Shown: positions 53,385-62,469, counted from the stretch's first letter. The stretch is 64,000 nucleotides of DNA from Pseudomonas deceptionensis (GCF_900106095.1 NZ_FNUD01000002.1:3927501-3991500), one strand, 5' to 3'. The notes: generated from the sequence alone by a model not told the origin. Program-made: numbers and translations.

Positions 53385-53753
53385 ATGTCTTTAAGCAAGC
53401 GCACTCAGGCACAGATTGAACGCCGCCTGATTACCTCCCTGACCGAGGTCTGCGAAACGGCCAAAACACAGATCCCGGGGTTTGTCTGGCTGACTCATGT
53501 GGTCGACTACGAGGCCTTCCCGGCCAGCCTGAAGGTGGTCTGGGTATTCGACACCCAGGACAGTAAAGACTTCGCCCTGGCTGATGGCGAGGCCACCTTT
53601 ATGGGTGAGCTGACGGCACAGGCACTGGCGGATGCCCAGGTGAAGGTACGCAATGGCTCGGCCCACGTGTATTTCGACTCCGAAGAAGAATGCCAGCGCA
53701 GCTGCGGCGGCAACTGGCCAAAGCGTCTGGCCCAGAAGCAGACAGGCCGCTGA
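53385..53753 (+). CDS. Conserved protein of unknown function
   Basis: A 122-residue soluble protein (RTQAQIERRLITSLTEVCET ... VYFDSEEECQRSCGGNWPKR). It is conserved in Pseudomonas by my recall, but I assign no domain. It is 3 bases before the DUF1289 gene and in one operon with it. Confidence 0.8.
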   Translation: MSLSKRTQAQIERRLITSLTEVCETAKTQIPGFVWLTHVVDYEAFPASLKVVWVFDTQDSKDFALADGEATFMGELTAQALADAQVKVRNGSAHVYFDSEEECQRSCGGNWPKRLAQKQTGR

Positions 53754-53756
53754 GCC

Positions 53757-53939
53757 GTGGCAAAAGACATTGAAAACCCGTGCATTGCGGTGTGCCAGCT
53801 AAGTGGCGAGTTATGCGTGAGTTGCGGGCGTACCAAGGAAGACATCCGCAAGTGGCGGAGCATGAAGCGCCCGGAAAAAATGGCCGCCGTGCAACGCGCC
53901 AGCACGCGGCTCAAGAGCCTGCGCAAAAAGAACAGTTAG
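53757..53939 (+). CDS. DUF1289 small protein
   Basis: A 60-residue protein with four cysteines in the DUF1289 pattern NPCIAVCQLSGELCVSCGR, a likely Fe-S or zinc-binding site. The rest is basic (WRSMKRPEKMAAV). The start is GTG, placed 3 bases after the stop of the upstream gene. DUF1289 proteins are short and of unknown role. It ends 3 bases before the convergent hydrolase gene. Confidence 0.9.
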   Translation: MAKDIENPCIAVCQLSGELCVSCGRTKEDIRKWRSMKRPEKMAAVQRASTRLKSLRKKNS

Positions 53940-53942
53940 GCG

Positions 53943-54827
53943 CTACGTCAGGTACTTGCCGAACCAGCCCAGCGTCCGGTTCCAGGCCAGCGTCGCCGCT
54001 GCTTCATCGTAGCGAGGCGTGGAATCGTTATGAAAACCGTGATTTACCCCAGGGTAGACATGCCCTTCATAGACTTTTCCATTGGCCTTCAGCGCCTGTT
54101 CAAACGCCGGCCAGCCTTCATTGATCCGCGTGTCCAGCCCGGCGTAATGCAGCATCAGCGGCGCCTGAATCCGGCCGACCTCATCGGCACCGGGCTGGCG
54201 CCCGTAAAACGATACCGCTGCCCCCAATTCCGGGTAGGCCACGGCTGCCGCATTGGCCACCCCTCCTCCATAGCAGAAACCGGTAATCCCCACTTTGCCG
54301 GTGCTTGCGTCGTGTTGCATCAACCACTCCACCGCCGCAAAAAAGTCGTTCATCAGCTGGGTGGGGTCGACCTTTTGCTGCAGCGCCAGGCCCTGCTCGT
54401 CGTTGCCGGGGTAGCCGCCGACTGACGTCAGGCCATCGGGTGCCAGGGCAACAAACCCCGCCTTGCCCAGGCGCCGGGCGACATCCTCGATGTACGGGTT
54501 AAGCCCGCGGTTTTCATGCACCACCACCACGGCCGGCAACTTGCCAGTCGCCTTGGCGGGGCGCACAAGATAGCCGCGCACCTGGCCATGGCCTTTGGGC
54601 GAGGGATACATGACGTACTCGGCAACGATATCCGGGTCGGTAAAAGAGACCTGTTCGGCAAGGGCGTAGTTGGGGCTCAGTGCACTCAATACCGAGAGTG
54701 CTGACACGCCTGCAGTGAAAATCGCGGCTCGATCCAGAAACTCACGCCGATTAATCCGGCCGTGGGCGTAGTAGTCGTAGAGCTCAAGCAATTCAGGGGC
54801 AAAGTCTTTGGCGGTAAGGCGGGGCAT
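53943..54827 (-). CDS. Exported dienelactone hydrolase family protein (Tat-type signal)
   Basis: A 294-residue alpha/beta hydrolase. Residues 25-60 carry a twin-arginine signal (INRREFLDRA, then a hydrophobic stretch ending ALAEQ), so it is probably folded before export. The nucleophile is Cys in GFCYGGG, with His in NHGFHND and an acid in between, as in dienelactone hydrolase. The signal lies after a 24-residue N-terminal stretch, which is longer than usual. The natural substrate is unknown; ester hydrolysis in the periplasm is likely. It is 106 bases from the FMO gene and on the same strand. Confidence 0.88.
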   Translation of the reverse strand: MPRLTAKDFAPELLELYDYYAHGRINRREFLDRAAIFTAGVSALSVLSALSPNYALAEQVSFTDPDIVAEYVMYPSPKGHGQVRGYLVRPAKATGKLPAVVVVHENRGLNPYIEDVARRLGKAGFVALAPDGLTSVGGYPGNDEQGLALQQKVDPTQLMNDFFAAVEWLMQHDASTGKVGITGFCYGGGVANAAAVAYPELGAAVSFYGRQPGADEVGRIQAPLMLHYAGLDTRINEGWPAFEQALKANGKVYEGHVYPGVNHGFHNDSTPRYDEAAATLAWNRTLGWFGKYLT

Positions 54828-54932
54828 CGCGTCACTCCCTTTGGACAGTTCTCGGTTCCCGCTTAACCATAGAGCAATATGCATCGCCCAACAGCCTGGT
54901 GTTCTGCAGAACGCCAGGCTGACCACAGAGGG

Positions 54933-56312
54933 CTAACGCTGACGCAGCGTATTGACCCCGCCCTGACTGGCCGTTTCACGCAGGTACTCGGCCATCGAAT
55001 CATCCAGCGCCTGGAGCCAGCGCGTGTGATGGGGCACAGCGGTAGTACCTGTGATCACTGAGCGGTAGGACTTGTCGCGATAACCCATGATGTCGCGCTT
55101 TTTGTCCGTCTTCCACTTGAGGAAGATTTGATTTACCGCATCGATATCAAAGTTGGGGTAATCGGTCTGCTCGATCAGATGCTTGATGTAACTGCCCTGA
55201 AATTCGTACATGGATGCAGTGGTGTCCAGGCTTTCTTCCTCGGCCCGCCAGCGTGCGCTGTCGGCCTGCATAACGGCCTTCTCAGGCAAGGCAATGCGCC
55301 CCAGGATGCAGTCGCGAACGAACCAGGCTTGCGCATCGAACAGGTTAAAGCTGTACCAGAGATCCTGCATGCCGAGGTAGATCAGTTGCGGGTTCTGCTC
55401 CCAGAAAACACCCTGATACAGGCCCAGCGGCCAAAGTCGATTACCGGTTTTAAGGGTCAGTTCGTCAGGCAGAAAAGGAAAATGATGCTTGTAACCGGTG
55501 CACAGAATAATCGCATCGACCCGTTTGCTTGATCCGTCGGCGAAGTAGGCGATTTCACCCTCAACACGACTCAAAAGCGGACGTTCTTCCCAGCCCTTGG
55601 GCCATTTGTAGCCCATGGGCTGCGTGCGGTAGGTGCTGGTAATCGAACGCGCACCGTACTTGTAGCATTGCGAACCGATGTCTTCAGCCGAGTAACTGCT
55701 GCCGATAATCAGCAGATCCTTGCCTGTGAGTTCCGTGGCTTCGCGAAAGTCGTGGGCGTGCATGATGCGCCCCGAAAAACGCTCAAACCCCTCAAACTCA
55801 GGCACATGAGGGGTAGAGAAATGGCCGCTGGCCACGATCACATAATCGAAGACCTGAGTCTGTGTTTGCTCTTGCTCGTAGTCATACACCGTGACCGTGA
55901 ATTCGCGCGTGTCCTCGTCAAAACTGACGTGCTTGACCGCCGTATTGAAGCGAATGAATTCGCGTACCCCCGCCTTGCGCACCCGGCCCTGTATGTAGTC
56001 CCACAGCACTTCACGAGGCGGATAGGAAGAAATCGGCCTACCGAAATGCTCGTCGAAACTATAGTCCGCGAATTCCAGGCATTCTTTCGGGCCGTTCGAC
56101 CAGAGATAGCGGTACATGCTTGCGTGAACCGGCTCGCCGTGCTCATCCAGGCCTGTACGCCACGTGTAATTCCACATCCCCCCCCAATCGGCCTGCTTCT
56201 CGAAACAAACCACCTGCGGCATGACCGCGCCTTTGGCATGCGCCGATTGAAAAGCACGCAGCTGCGCGAGACCTGAAGGACCGGCACCGATAATTGCGAC
56301 ACGAACAGACAT
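54933..56312 (-). CDS. tmm: Flavin monooxygenase, trimethylamine monooxygenase-like
   Basis: A 459-residue FMO. The FAD motif GAGPSG is at residues 9-14, FMO motif [16 protein letters not shown] motif [10 protein letters not shown], and [17 protein letters not shown] near the C-terminal half. The segments [40 protein letters not shown] and [17 protein letters not shown] follow bacterial trimethylamine monooxygenase (Tmm), which makes TMA N-oxide from TMA. Sequence similarity is strong by recall, but no TMA pathway genes are adjacent, so other tertiary amines or sulfides remain possible. Confidence 0.85.
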   Translation of the reverse strand: MSVRVAIIGAGPSGLAQLRAFQSAHAKGAVMPQVVCFEKQADWGGMWNYTWRTGLDEHGEPVHASMYRYLWSNGPKECLEFADYSFDEHFGRPISSYPPREVLWDYIQGRVRKAGVREFIRFNTAVKHVSFDEDTREFTVTVYDYEQEQTQTQVFDYVIVASGHFSTPHVPEFEGFERFSGRIMHAHDFREATELTGKDLLIIGSSYSAEDIGSQCYKYGARSITSTYRTQPMGYKWPKGWEERPLLSRVEGEIAYFADGSSKRVDAIILCTGYKHHFPFLPDELTLKTGNRLWPLGLYQGVFWEQNPQLIYLGMQDLWYSFNLFDAQAWFVRDCILGRIALPEKAVMQADSARWRAEEESLDTTASMYEFQGSYIKHLIEQTDYPNFDIDAVNQIFLKWKTDKKRDIMGYRDKSYRSVITGTTAVPHHTRWLQALDDSMAEYLRETASQGGVNTLRQR

Positions 56313-56836
56313 AGAATTTCCTCAACCGATTGAAAACTGAAAAAACAGAAACCCCACCCAAAAAAGGCCAAGCCCCGGGTGGTGAAAACACATTCAGAAA
56401 TCAAAAAGTCGGCGGAGGAACCGAGCGACTGCGCTTGCCCGTAACAAGGGCATCTCGCAGCGATGTGGGTGGAACGTGAAAGCGTGTGGCTAACAATGAG
56501 CCAGGAGAAAGGGGGTGATGTCTCGGCCCGAATCCGTTACTGCATTGCGCAGAACGCGGGCCCGAAGGGCAAAAGATGCGTGTGTTCTCATACATTGAGC
56601 TTATTTAGCCTCTTATGGTTATTAATTACCTTTTACCTATAACGGATAGGGATTTGTATTACAAGGTTGTGTGGAGATGGATCACAGGCATCAATGACAC
56701 CGACTGGGCCGCAAATCAGCATGCAAACGCCCTCAAAGACCCTGCTCAATGCAAGGTCTTGCTCTGACTTGATGGGATACCATGCGCGGCGTGCCTGATG
56801 CCTATCAGGTGCTACACAACCAAGAGGTATTAAACG
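56313..56836. other. 524-base gap without a supported gene
   Basis: A 64-codon frame on the minus strand (stop near 56401, ATG near 56595) lacks a ribosome site and reads as Pro/Ser/Arg-rich sequence; I do not call it. Around 56590-56650 is A+T-rich promoter space that could serve the FMO gene or the gene at 56837. Confidence 0.5.
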
Positions 56837-57307
56837 GTGAGAATTGTACTTGTGCTGCTGTTGAGCGCGCTGTCCATGCAGGCCTTCGCGGCGAATATCG
56901 GTGAACGCCTGACGCCCTGGACCCTGATGGACCAGCACGACCAGCCCTACACGCTGGACACCAAAACCCGCGTATTGCTGGTGGCACGCAATATGGACGG
57001 TTCCAAACTGGTCAAGGCCGCACTGGAAAACCAGCCGAAGGGTTATCTGGAAGCGCGCAATGTCGCTTTCCTCGCCGATGTGCAACGCATGCCTTCGCTG
57101 ATCGGCAAATTCATCGCGATCCCGGCCATGCGTGATTACAGCTACCGCGTCGTGCTCGACCGCGACGGCAGCATTGCCGCCCAATACCCGGGTGCTGAAG
57201 AGAAAGTGCTGTGGTTGCAACTGGACGACGGCACGCTGGTTTCCCAGCAGGAATTTGCTACCGCTGACGAGTTGCGTACCGCGCTGGAAAAACTGCCGGT
57301 TCAGTGA
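56837..57307 (+). CDS. Small exported protein of unknown function
   Basis: A 156-residue protein with a signal peptide ending near QAFA-ANI. The mature part (GERLTPWTLMDQHDQPYTLD) resembles the opening of thioredoxin-fold peroxiredoxin or TlpA proteins but has no CxxC, so a redox role is doubtful. The start is GTG with AGAGG about 9 bases before. It is convergent with the XRE-cupin gene. Confidence 0.8.
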   Translation: MRIVLVLLLSALSMQAFAANIGERLTPWTLMDQHDQPYTLDTKTRVLLVARNMDGSKLVKAALENQPKGYLEARNVAFLADVQRMPSLIGKFIAIPAMRDYSYRVVLDRDGSIAAQYPGAEEKVLWLQLDDGTLVSQQEFATADELRTALEKLPVQ

Positions 57308-57353
57308 TTGTCCGGGGCTCAGCCGCCACGGCTTCGAGCCCCCTCCCACCGCC

Positions 57354-57896
57354 TCACTCTTGGGCGCTATGCACCACCACCAGCAGTTGTGCCTGTTGCT
57401 CGCCCACCGAACGGATGCGGTGCGGTTTCTGCGCGTTGAAATGCAATGCATCCCCGCGATTGAGCAACACACGCTCATTCATGAAGTCCACTTCGACCTG
57501 CCCCTCGTGAACGAATAAAAACTCTTCGCCCGTGTGCTCCTTGAAGGCCTTGTCGATGAAATCGGCGGGCGGGTAAATCATGAAAGGCAGCATGCTGCGC
57601 TCCCCCACCTGATGGGCCAGCACCGCGTAGCCAAGGCTCTGGTCATTAGCCGCCAACGATTGACGCTCATCGCTGCGCACCAGGCTGTAGCTGTCGAGCC
57701 TGGCGCTTTCTTCGCTGAACAATTCTTCGACTTTCACATTCAGCGCTTTGGCCAGTTTCAGGGCCGCCGCAATCGACGGCGTATTCAGCCCGCGCTCGAT
57801 TTTTGACAGATAACTCTTGGTCATGCCGGATTTTTCGGCCAGGGCCTCCAGGCTTATCCCGAGTTTTTTTCTCAGTAATTTCAATCGGATAGACAT
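57354..57896 (-). CDS. XRE-family regulator with cupin sensor domain
   Basis: A 180-residue regulator: N-terminal XRE helix-turn-helix (residues 3-58; SLEALAEKSGMTKSYLSKIE) and C-terminal cupin_2 (about 105-175; EHTGEEFLFVHEGQVEV, DALHFNAQKPHRI). It binds a small ligand in the cupin. It diverges from an aldolase-DapA-like gene cluster; the 159-base gap contains a perfect palindrome. It is the likely local regulator. Confidence 0.93.
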   Translation of the reverse strand: MSIRLKLLRKKLGISLEALAEKSGMTKSYLSKIERGLNTPSIAAALKLAKALNVKVEELFSEESARLDSYSLVRSDERQSLAANDQSLGYAVLAHQVGERSMLPFMIYPPADFIDKAFKEHTGEEFLFVHEGQVEVDFMNERVLLNRGDALHFNAQKPHRIRSVGEQQAQLLVVVHSAQE

Positions 57897-57941
57897 AAAA
57901 AACAGTTAACTCAGTTAAAAGGAAACGACTCACGCTTGCCA

Positions 57942-57958
57942 ATGACACATTGTGTCAT
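57942..57958. promoter_or_regulatory. Perfect palindrome, candidate XRE operator
   Basis: ATGACACA, T, TGTGTCAT. It lies between the two divergent genes, 46 bases before the regulator ATG and 98 before the aldolase ATG. A half-site GTGTCATTTG follows at about 57971. It is the best candidate site for the XRE-cupin regulator. Confidence 0.6.
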
Positions 57959-58055
57959 ATAGGATCTTTCGTGTCATTTGCAGTCACCCATACCCTCCCT
58001 AGAGATGAGTGAACGGCGCACTCGACGCTCAATGAACGCATCAGAGGACACCTGT

Positions 58056-58838
58056 ATGGCCAAGACACTAGCGCTCCCCAAAGACCAACTGGTCCAGCAA
58101 GCACTGAGTCAAATGCAACAAACCCTGGCGGATAATACGTGGACTGACCGGCAAAAGCTGGCACTCACCTGCCGTATTTTGTTCGAAAACGGCCACGACT
58201 CCGGCCTGGCCGGGCAAATAACCGCCCGCGGCCCGCAGCCCGGCACCTACTACACCCAGCAATTGGGCCTGGGTTTCGATGAAATCAGCGCGGGTAACCT
58301 GCTGCTGGTCAACGAGGATCTGGAAGTCCTCGAAGGCCACGGCATGCCCAACCCGGCCAACCGTTTCCACAGCTGGGTGTACCGCGCCCGACCGGACGTG
58401 AACTGCATCATCCATACCCACCCGACCCACGTCAGCGCGTTGTCGATGCTGGAGGTTCCACTGCAGATTTCGCACATGGACCTGTGCCCGCTGTATGACG
58501 ACTGCGCGTTCCTCGAAGGCTGGCCGGGTGTACCGGTGGGCAACGAAGAAGGCGAGCTGATTGCCGGTGCATTGGGCAACAAACGGGCGGTGCTGCTTTC
58601 CCACCACGGTCAATTATCGACCGGGGCCAGCATTGAAGAAGCCTGCGTGATTGCGCAACTGATCGAACGGGCCGCCAGGCTGCAATTGCTGGCCATGGCT
58701 GCCGGCGAAATCAAGCCGATCCAGCCGGAACTGGGCCGCGAAGCCCATGACTGGATTGCCAGGCCCAAACGCCACACCGCCGCATTCAACTACTACGTCC
58801 GGCAAAACCTGCGTCGTCATGCCGATTGCCTCAACTGA
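58056..58838 (+). CDS. Class II aldolase/adducin family protein
   Basis: A 260-residue metal-dependent aldolase-fold protein. Zinc ligands are in IIHTHPTHVSALSM and SHHGQLSTGAS (His). It resembles bacterial class II aldolase/adducin proteins that act on short hydroxy-keto acids. It starts the operon with AGGA 7 bases before the ATG. In this cluster it would cleave or dehydrate an intermediate; the exact reaction is not known. Confidence 0.9.
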   Translation: MAKTLALPKDQLVQQALSQMQQTLADNTWTDRQKLALTCRILFENGHDSGLAGQITARGPQPGTYYTQQLGLGFDEISAGNLLLVNEDLEVLEGHGMPNPANRFHSWVYRARPDVNCIIHTHPTHVSALSMLEVPLQISHMDLCPLYDDCAFLEGWPGVPVGNEEGELIAGALGNKRAVLLSHHGQLSTGASIEEACVIAQLIERAARLQLLAMAAGEIKPIQPELGREAHDWIARPKRHTAAFNYYVRQNLRRHADCLN

Positions 58839-58863
58839 CTCCCACTTCTCCAAGGAATTCGAC

Positions 58864-59751
58864 ATGTCGACCCCTGATATCCACGGCATCATCGGCTACA
58901 CCATCACCCCGTTTTCAGTTGACGGCGAACAGCTGGATCTGGAAGCGCTCGGGCTCTCCATCGACCGCCTGATCGACAGCGGCGTTCATGCCATTGCCCC
59001 CCTGGGCAGTACGGGCGAAGGCGCCTACCTGAGTGACAGCGAATGGGACCGGGTGTGCGAATTCAGCATCCAGCACGTGGCCCAACGCGTGCCGACCATC
59101 GTCAGCGTGTCTGACTTAACCACGGCCAAAGCCGTTCGCCGCGCGCGGTACGCCCAAGCCCGGGGCGCCGATGTGGTCATGGTGCTGCCTGCGTCCTACT
59201 GGAAGCTCAGCGAAAGCGAAATCCTCGCCCACTACCAGGCCATTGGCAGCAGCATCGACCTGCCGATCATGCTTTATAACAACCCGGCCACCAGCGGCAC
59301 GGACATGTCGCCAGAGCTGATCCTGCGGATTTTCAATGCCGTGGAGAACGTCACCATGGTCAAGGAGAGCACAGGGGATATCCAGCGCATGCACCGTCTG
59401 CAACTGCTGGGCGAGGGGCAAGTGCCGTTTTACAACGGCTGCAATCCACTGGCACTGGAAGCCTTTGCCGCAGGCGCAAAAGGCTGGTGCACCGCAGCCC
59501 CCAACCTGATTGCGGAGCTCAACCTGGCGCTGTACGCAGCGGTTCAGGCCAACGATCTGCAACAGGCCCGGGCGCTGTTCTACCGTCAGCTGCCGTTACT
59601 GGATTTCATCCTCAAGGGCGGCTTGCCGGCAACCATCAAGGCCGGGTTGCGCAGCACCGGGCTGAAAGCCGGCAACCCGCGCCTGCCGGTATCGGCACTG
59701 GATGATGGCGCGTGCAAGCAGTTGCAAGGACTGCTCGACGCCCTGAGCTGA
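58864..59751 (+). CDS. DapA-like (dihydrodipicolinate synthase family) enzyme
   Basis: A 295-residue class I aldolase-fold enzyme. The Schiff-base lysine is in VTMVKESTGD, the tyrosine in MLYNNPATSG, and GSTGEGAYLSDSEW is the early loop. In this family it is more like catabolic keto-acid aldolases/dehydratases than biosynthetic DapA. AAGGA precedes the ATG. It is 25 bases after the class II aldolase gene. The substrate is open; candidates are sugar acids or aromatic side-chain acids. Confidence 0.9.
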   Translation: MSTPDIHGIIGYTITPFSVDGEQLDLEALGLSIDRLIDSGVHAIAPLGSTGEGAYLSDSEWDRVCEFSIQHVAQRVPTIVSVSDLTTAKAVRRARYAQARGADVVMVLPASYWKLSESEILAHYQAIGSSIDLPIMLYNNPATSGTDMSPELILRIFNAVENVTMVKESTGDIQRMHRLQLLGEGQVPFYNGCNPLALEAFAAGAKGWCTAAPNLIAELNLALYAAVQANDLQQARALFYRQLPLLDFILKGGLPATIKAGLRSTGLKAGNPRLPVSALDDGACKQLQGLLDALS

Positions 59752-59819
59752 TGAGTCCGGGATTTATCTGAGCCTGTGTGGTGTCCGGTCGCAGCCTTGC
59801 AGGTACGGGGGAAGGTTGC

Positions 59820-59948
59820 GTAGCAGTTGACGAGTGGTACGAGGCGGCGATCGAGGACAACGTCCCCGCACATCAGGTAACCGTGCTCAAGCCCGAAGAA
59901 ATGCGCCGCATGGTTTTACGCAGCCTCGCTCCGCTTCTCAGCGGCTAC
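59820..59948. repeat. Diverged REP doublet
   Basis: GTAGCAGTTGACGAGTGG at the left, CAGCCTCGCTCCGCTTCTCAGCGGCTAC at the right. The ends match the units at 29774-30560 with several changes. Confidence 0.75.
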
Positions 59949-60011
59949 GAAACTTCCCCGGCACTTGGCGGCAAGCACAAAACATCTGACGCCAGCGGCA
60001 CCGCTCTTTTG

Positions 60012-60032
60012 GTGATCACGATCCGTGATCAC
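60012..60032. promoter_or_regulatory. Perfect 9-3-9 palindrome upstream of AroE-like gene
   Basis: GTGATCACG, ATC, CGTGATCAC, 91 bases before the ATG. It is symmetrical enough for a regulator site, but no adjacent regulator is known to bind it; its sequence differs from the palindrome at 57942. Confidence 0.5.
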
Positions 60033-60123
60033 GGCATCACCATAAACGATTGGCACACACAGGCAGCCTCGGTTGAAAGTGACGACATAGCCCCACTCAT
60101 AAATCCAAGACAAGGAGGCCCCC

Positions 60124-60939
60124 ATGCCCCAATCCCTGCCAACCCTGTGCGGTTCGATCATGGGCACGCCGTTTTCGCTCTCGGCCAAAATCCACAACGC
60201 GGCCTACGCGGCCCTGGGTCTGGACTACACCTTTGTCTGTTTTGGCGTCGAAGACCCGGGGGCCGCAGTGGCGGCCATCCGGGCGCTGGGCGTGCGCGGC
60301 ATGAACGTGTCCATGCCCTACAAAACGGCAGTGATGGAGCATTTGGATGCCATCGACGAGTCAGCCCGAGTGATTGGCGCGGTCAACACCATCAATAACA
60401 TCGACGGTGTACTGACCGGCTACAACACCGACTACCTGGGGGCGGTACGTGCCCTGCAGGAAGTCTGCGAACTGGGCAGCAAGCGTGTCGCCGTGATCGG
60501 TGCCGGCGGCGCAGCGCGCGCCGTGGTTTACGGCTGCCTGCACGCGGCGGCCCGGGTCACGGTGTTCAACCGCAACGCCGAGCGCGGCCAGGCACTGACC
60601 CAGGACCTGGGTGCGCAATGGGGCGGCAGCCTCGACGCATTCGACGCTCAGGCCTTCGATATCGTGATCAACGCGACATCCGTGGGCTTCAAACAGCCTG
60701 ACAGCAACCCGCTGGACGGCCGCCTGGCCAGCCACCTGATTGTCATGGACGTGGCATTCATGCCCGTGCAGACCGCCCTGCTGTTGCAAGCCGCCGCGCT
60801 GGGCTGCCGCACCGTACCCGGCACACGCATGCTGGTGCTCCAGGCGTGTCGGCAAATCGAGTTGTACACCGGCCAGGATGCCCCCATCGACATCATGGAA
60901 CAGGCCATGCTTGAAGAAATACAGAGGCTGAAATTGTAA
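60124..60939 (+). CDS. Shikimate/quinate dehydrogenase-like protein (AroE paralogue)
   Basis: A 271-residue AroE-superfamily enzyme. The substrate domain has Lys in NVSMPYKTAV and Asp in TGYNTDYLGAV; the nucleotide domain has GAGGAARAVVYG followed by FNRNAERG (NADP preference). Compared with housekeeping AroE the motif is MNVSMPYK instead of NVTxPHK. Pseudomonas species have several AroE paralogues with catabolic or unknown roles. It lies with aldolase and transporter genes, so a catabolic role is likely. AGGAGG lies 7 bases before the ATG. Confidence 0.9.
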   Translation: MPQSLPTLCGSIMGTPFSLSAKIHNAAYAALGLDYTFVCFGVEDPGAAVAAIRALGVRGMNVSMPYKTAVMEHLDAIDESARVIGAVNTINNIDGVLTGYNTDYLGAVRALQEVCELGSKRVAVIGAGGAARAVVYGCLHAAARVTVFNRNAERGQALTQDLGAQWGGSLDAFDAQAFDIVINATSVGFKQPDSNPLDGRLASHLIVMDVAFMPVQTALLLQAAALGCRTVPGTRMLVLQACRQIELYTGQDAPIDIMEQAMLEEIQRLKL

Positions 60940-60999
60940 GTAACCCTGCTGCCTATCAATAACAAGATGCCGTAAAGGCACCTACCAGAAGGTACCGCC

Positions 61000-62442
61000 A
61001 TGACTCACGATCACGCCCCATCTGACATTGCCCCGCCCGTCGACGAGCCTGAACGCAAGAAGGATTTGCACCGTGCCGCCTGGGCCTGCTCCCTGGGCAG
61101 CGCCCTGGAGTACTACGACTTTGCCCTGTATACCCTGGCCGCTGCACTGATCTTCGGCCCGCTGTTCTTTCCTGAACAGACACGCACCATGAGCCTGATC
61201 GCCAGCTTCGGCACCTACTTCCTGGGCTTCGCGATACGGCCCCTTGGCGGTGTGCTGTTCGGGATGATCGGTGACCGCGTGGGGCGCAAGTTCGTGCTGA
61301 CATCGACGGTGCTGCTGATGGGTATTTCCAGCACCTTGATCGGTGCCCTCCCCACTTTCAGCCAGGTCGGCTACCTGGCGCCAGTACTGCTGGTGGTCCT
61401 GCGCCTGCTCCAGGGCCTTGGCGCAGGGGCCGAACAGGCCGGTGCGGCAGTGATGATGACCGAGTACGCCCCCGAAGGCCGCCGCGGTTTCTACGCAGCC
61501 CTGCCATTCCTGGGCATTCAACTGGGCACCATCCTCGCGGCGGTGGTGTACTTCACGGTGGTCAGCAGCAGTGATAACGTCCTGGAAAGCGGACTGTGGC
61601 GCATACCGTTTTTCAGCAGCGTGGTGATCGTTGCCCTGGGCCTGTACATGCGGCTGTCACTCAAGGAGTCGCCGACTTTTATCCGCCTCAAGGCACTCAA
61701 ACGCGTCTGCGAAAACCCGCTCAAAAGCGCGATGAAACATTCCAAACCAACACTGTTGATCGGCATTGGCCTGCGCCTGGGTGAAAATGGCGGTTCCTCG
61801 ATTTATCAGGCCCTGGCCGTGAGCTACATCGTTAGCGTAGTCGGCCTGCAAGGGCCGGTGGGCGTACTGACCCTGATCTGCGCCGCCAGCCTCGGCGCGT
61901 TGACCGTACCGATTGCCGGCAAACTCAGCGACCGTTTTGGCCGGGTGGTGGTTTATCGGGCCTTTGCGCTGCTGCAACTGGTACTGGCCTTCCCGGTATG
62001 GTGGGTACTGAGCCAGGGCAACGTGGTGGCGAGCATCATCGCCATCTCCATCGCACTGGGCATCGGCACCTGGGGCATGTTCGGCACTCAGGCGGCGCTG
62101 ATGCCTGAACTGTTCGGCTCCCGTCATCGCTACATGGGTGTCTCCATCGCCCGGGAAGCCTCGGCCGTCATCGCCGGCGGCATTGCCCCGCTGATCGGGG
62201 CCGGGCTGATCGCCCTGGTCGTGGCCAGCAACGACGGCGACCCTAACGCCGGTATCGGCGCATGGGTACCCATTGCCTGCTACCTGTCGCTGCTGACGCT
62301 GATCACCCTGTACACCACGTTCAAAACGCCAGAAACCCTTAACCGCGACCTGGATGAACCCCGTGATGCCTGGGAAATGATGCCAGCTCACAGCGTTGGA
62401 AGCGTGACACCGCAACCAGTGGTTCAACCTGCGACAAGGTAA
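61000..62442 (+). CDS. MFS transporter, metabolite:H+ symporter family
   Basis: A 480-residue 12-segment MHS transporter (ShiA/KgtP/ProP group). Signature: GSALEYYDFALYTLAAALIF, IRPLGGVLFGMIGDRVGRKF, and RLLQGLGAGAEQAGAAVMMT. These carriers bring in carboxylates such as shikimate, alpha-ketoglutarate or osmolytes. The preceding AroE-like gene makes shikimate- or quinate-like acids one candidate. A terminator follows. Confidence 0.92.
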   Translation: MTHDHAPSDIAPPVDEPERKKDLHRAAWACSLGSALEYYDFALYTLAAALIFGPLFFPEQTRTMSLIASFGTYFLGFAIRPLGGVLFGMIGDRVGRKFVLTSTVLLMGISSTLIGALPTFSQVGYLAPVLLVVLRLLQGLGAGAEQAGAAVMMTEYAPEGRRGFYAALPFLGIQLGTILAAVVYFTVVSSSDNVLESGLWRIPFFSSVVIVALGLYMRLSLKESPTFIRLKALKRVCENPLKSAMKHSKPTLLIGIGLRLGENGGSSIYQALAVSYIVSVVGLQGPVGVLTLICAASLGALTVPIAGKLSDRFGRVVVYRAFALLQLVLAFPVWWVLSQGNVVASIIAISIALGIGTWGMFGTQAALMPELFGSRHRYMGVSIAREASAVIAGGIAPLIGAGLIALVVASNDGDPNAGIGAWVPIACYLSLLTLITLYTTFKTPETLNRDLDEPRDAWEMMPAHSVGSVTPQPVVQPATR

Positions 62443-62469
62443 TGCTCAGGGCGCGCAGTTGAATCACAC

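Larger units (their letters stand above)
59752..60123. other. 372-base gap with diverged REP doublet and palindrome
   Basis: No gene. It holds a diverged copy of the REP doublet (59820-59948) and the perfect palindrome at 60012-60032, listed separately. The gap breaks the operon between the DapA-like and AroE-like genes. Confidence 0.8.

Noticed and set aside
56401..56595. 64-codon frame upstream of the FMO gene
   Set aside because: No ribosome site, biased Pro/Ser/Arg content and no recognised family.
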